From NCBI RefSeq assembly GCF_000426725.1, contig NZ_AUFX01000003.1, positions 310,001 to 374,000 on the forward strand: a DNA stretch of 64,000 nt. Reading direction: 5' to 3'. This stretch comes from Sporocytophaga myxococcoides DSM 11118 (GTDB taxonomy: Bacteria; Bacteroidota; Bacteroidia; Cytophagales; Cytophagaceae). The notes under the pieces were generated by a model. It was given only the letters and a program-made list of their open reading frames with translations. It was not told the origin of the DNA and searched no databases. Shown one piece after another: positions 63,875 through 64,000 of the stretch. The translations under genes and the position numbers were made by a program. Numbering within the stretch: position 1 is the first letter of the stretch; each line of letters opens with the position of its first letter.

Positions 63875-64000
63875 ATGATGAATCAGAAACCTGGCATTTT
63901 CTTTTTATTTTTATCATTCTTAGTTTACTCATTTTCAAGCATTGCCCAACCCAATGAAAAGTACAATGCTGCCGAGATACAACAAGCCATTAAGAAGCTG
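63875..64000 (+). CDS. Probable PIG-L (LmbE-like) deacetylase, N-terminal fragment cut by window edge
   Basis: 42 codons are present. A signal peptide (FFLFLSFLVYSFSSIAQ) is followed by KYNAAEIQQAIKKL, which matches the opening of secreted Bacteroidota PIG-L deacetylases, where it precedes the AHPDDE zinc motif. That motif lies beyond the window, so the call is tentative. Two adjacent ATGs (63875 and 63878) could start it. Confidence 0.5.
   Translation, partial: MMNQKPGIFFLFLSFLVYSFSSIAQPNEKYNAAEIQQAIKKL

Noticed and set aside
1-64000. tRNA, rRNA, insertion sequences, phage genes, toxin-antitoxin or restriction systems
   Set aside because: Read for on both strands by eye; none could be supported. 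Small RNAs could have been missed.

Overview
The window looks like chromosomal DNA of a low-GC, gliding, polysaccharide-degrading member of the Bacteroidota, most likely a Cytophagales-type organism (Sporocytophaga/Cytophaga-like). This is inferred from at least five proteins with a type IX secretion (T9SS) type A C-terminal sorting domain, one giant protein with a gliding-motility-associated (CHU_C / type B) C-terminus, a PorP/SprF-family outer-membrane protein, SprB-type repeats, GH97, PrsW, TIGR03032 and a LytS/LytTR two-component pair. I saw no rRNA, tRNA, CRISPR array, phage or insertion sequence. The genus is a guess.

Layout. 1-2114: 3' part of a secreted cadherin-like T9SS protein. 2190-5016: TIGR03032 protein, DUF1801 protein and an MDR-type oxidoreductase. 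5333-7201: secreted TIM-barrel glycosidase-like T9SS protein. 7657-8616: an ADP-ribosylglycohydrolase homologue that has lost its metal-binding aspartates. 8642-12450 (minus): small membrane protein, GH97 glycosidase without signal peptide, and a gene broken by a one-base frameshift. 12594-30494 (plus): a surface-adhesin module of small lipoprotein, PorP/SprF protein, two paralogous TPR/PD40 proteins and a 4308-residue repeat adhesin with CHU_C terminus. 30986-39788: PrsW-like protease, membrane DnaJ protein, lipoprotein MsrA, glycosyltransferase, LytS/LytTR two-component system and a vWA protein. 39892-45193: a T9SS protein and a DUF1800/DUF1501 pair. 45596-53372 (minus): a 2218-residue protein with 27 SprB-type repeats ending in an OmpA peptidoglycan-binding domain, and a small OmpA protein upstream. 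53810-62311 (minus): a copper/silver-type efflux cluster (HYC_CC_PP protein, HMA protein, CusA in two pieces, TolC, two CusB-like adaptors, DUF3703). 62568-63734: a T9SS-sorted secreted protein. 63875-64000: start of a probable PIG-L deacetylase.

How the genes may work together. In the 12594-30494 block the PorP/SprF protein is the natural partner for secretion or anchoring of the CHU_C adhesin encoded after it, and the two TPR/PD40 proteins resemble PorE-type periplasmic T9SS parts without the OmpA domain. The efflux cluster is an RND pump with its own capture proteins. All catalytic and copper-relay residues of CusA are present, but spread over two separate reading frames.

Most unusual items: (1) the SprB-repeat/OmpA fusion, with cysteine losses that occur only in adjacent repeat pairs; (2) the split CusA pump; (3) the ADP-ribosylglycohydrolase with no metal-ligand aspartates; (4) a perfect 8-6-8 inverted repeat upstream of the metal cluster; (5) two overlapping, mutually exclusive perfect inverted repeats at 30801-30868.
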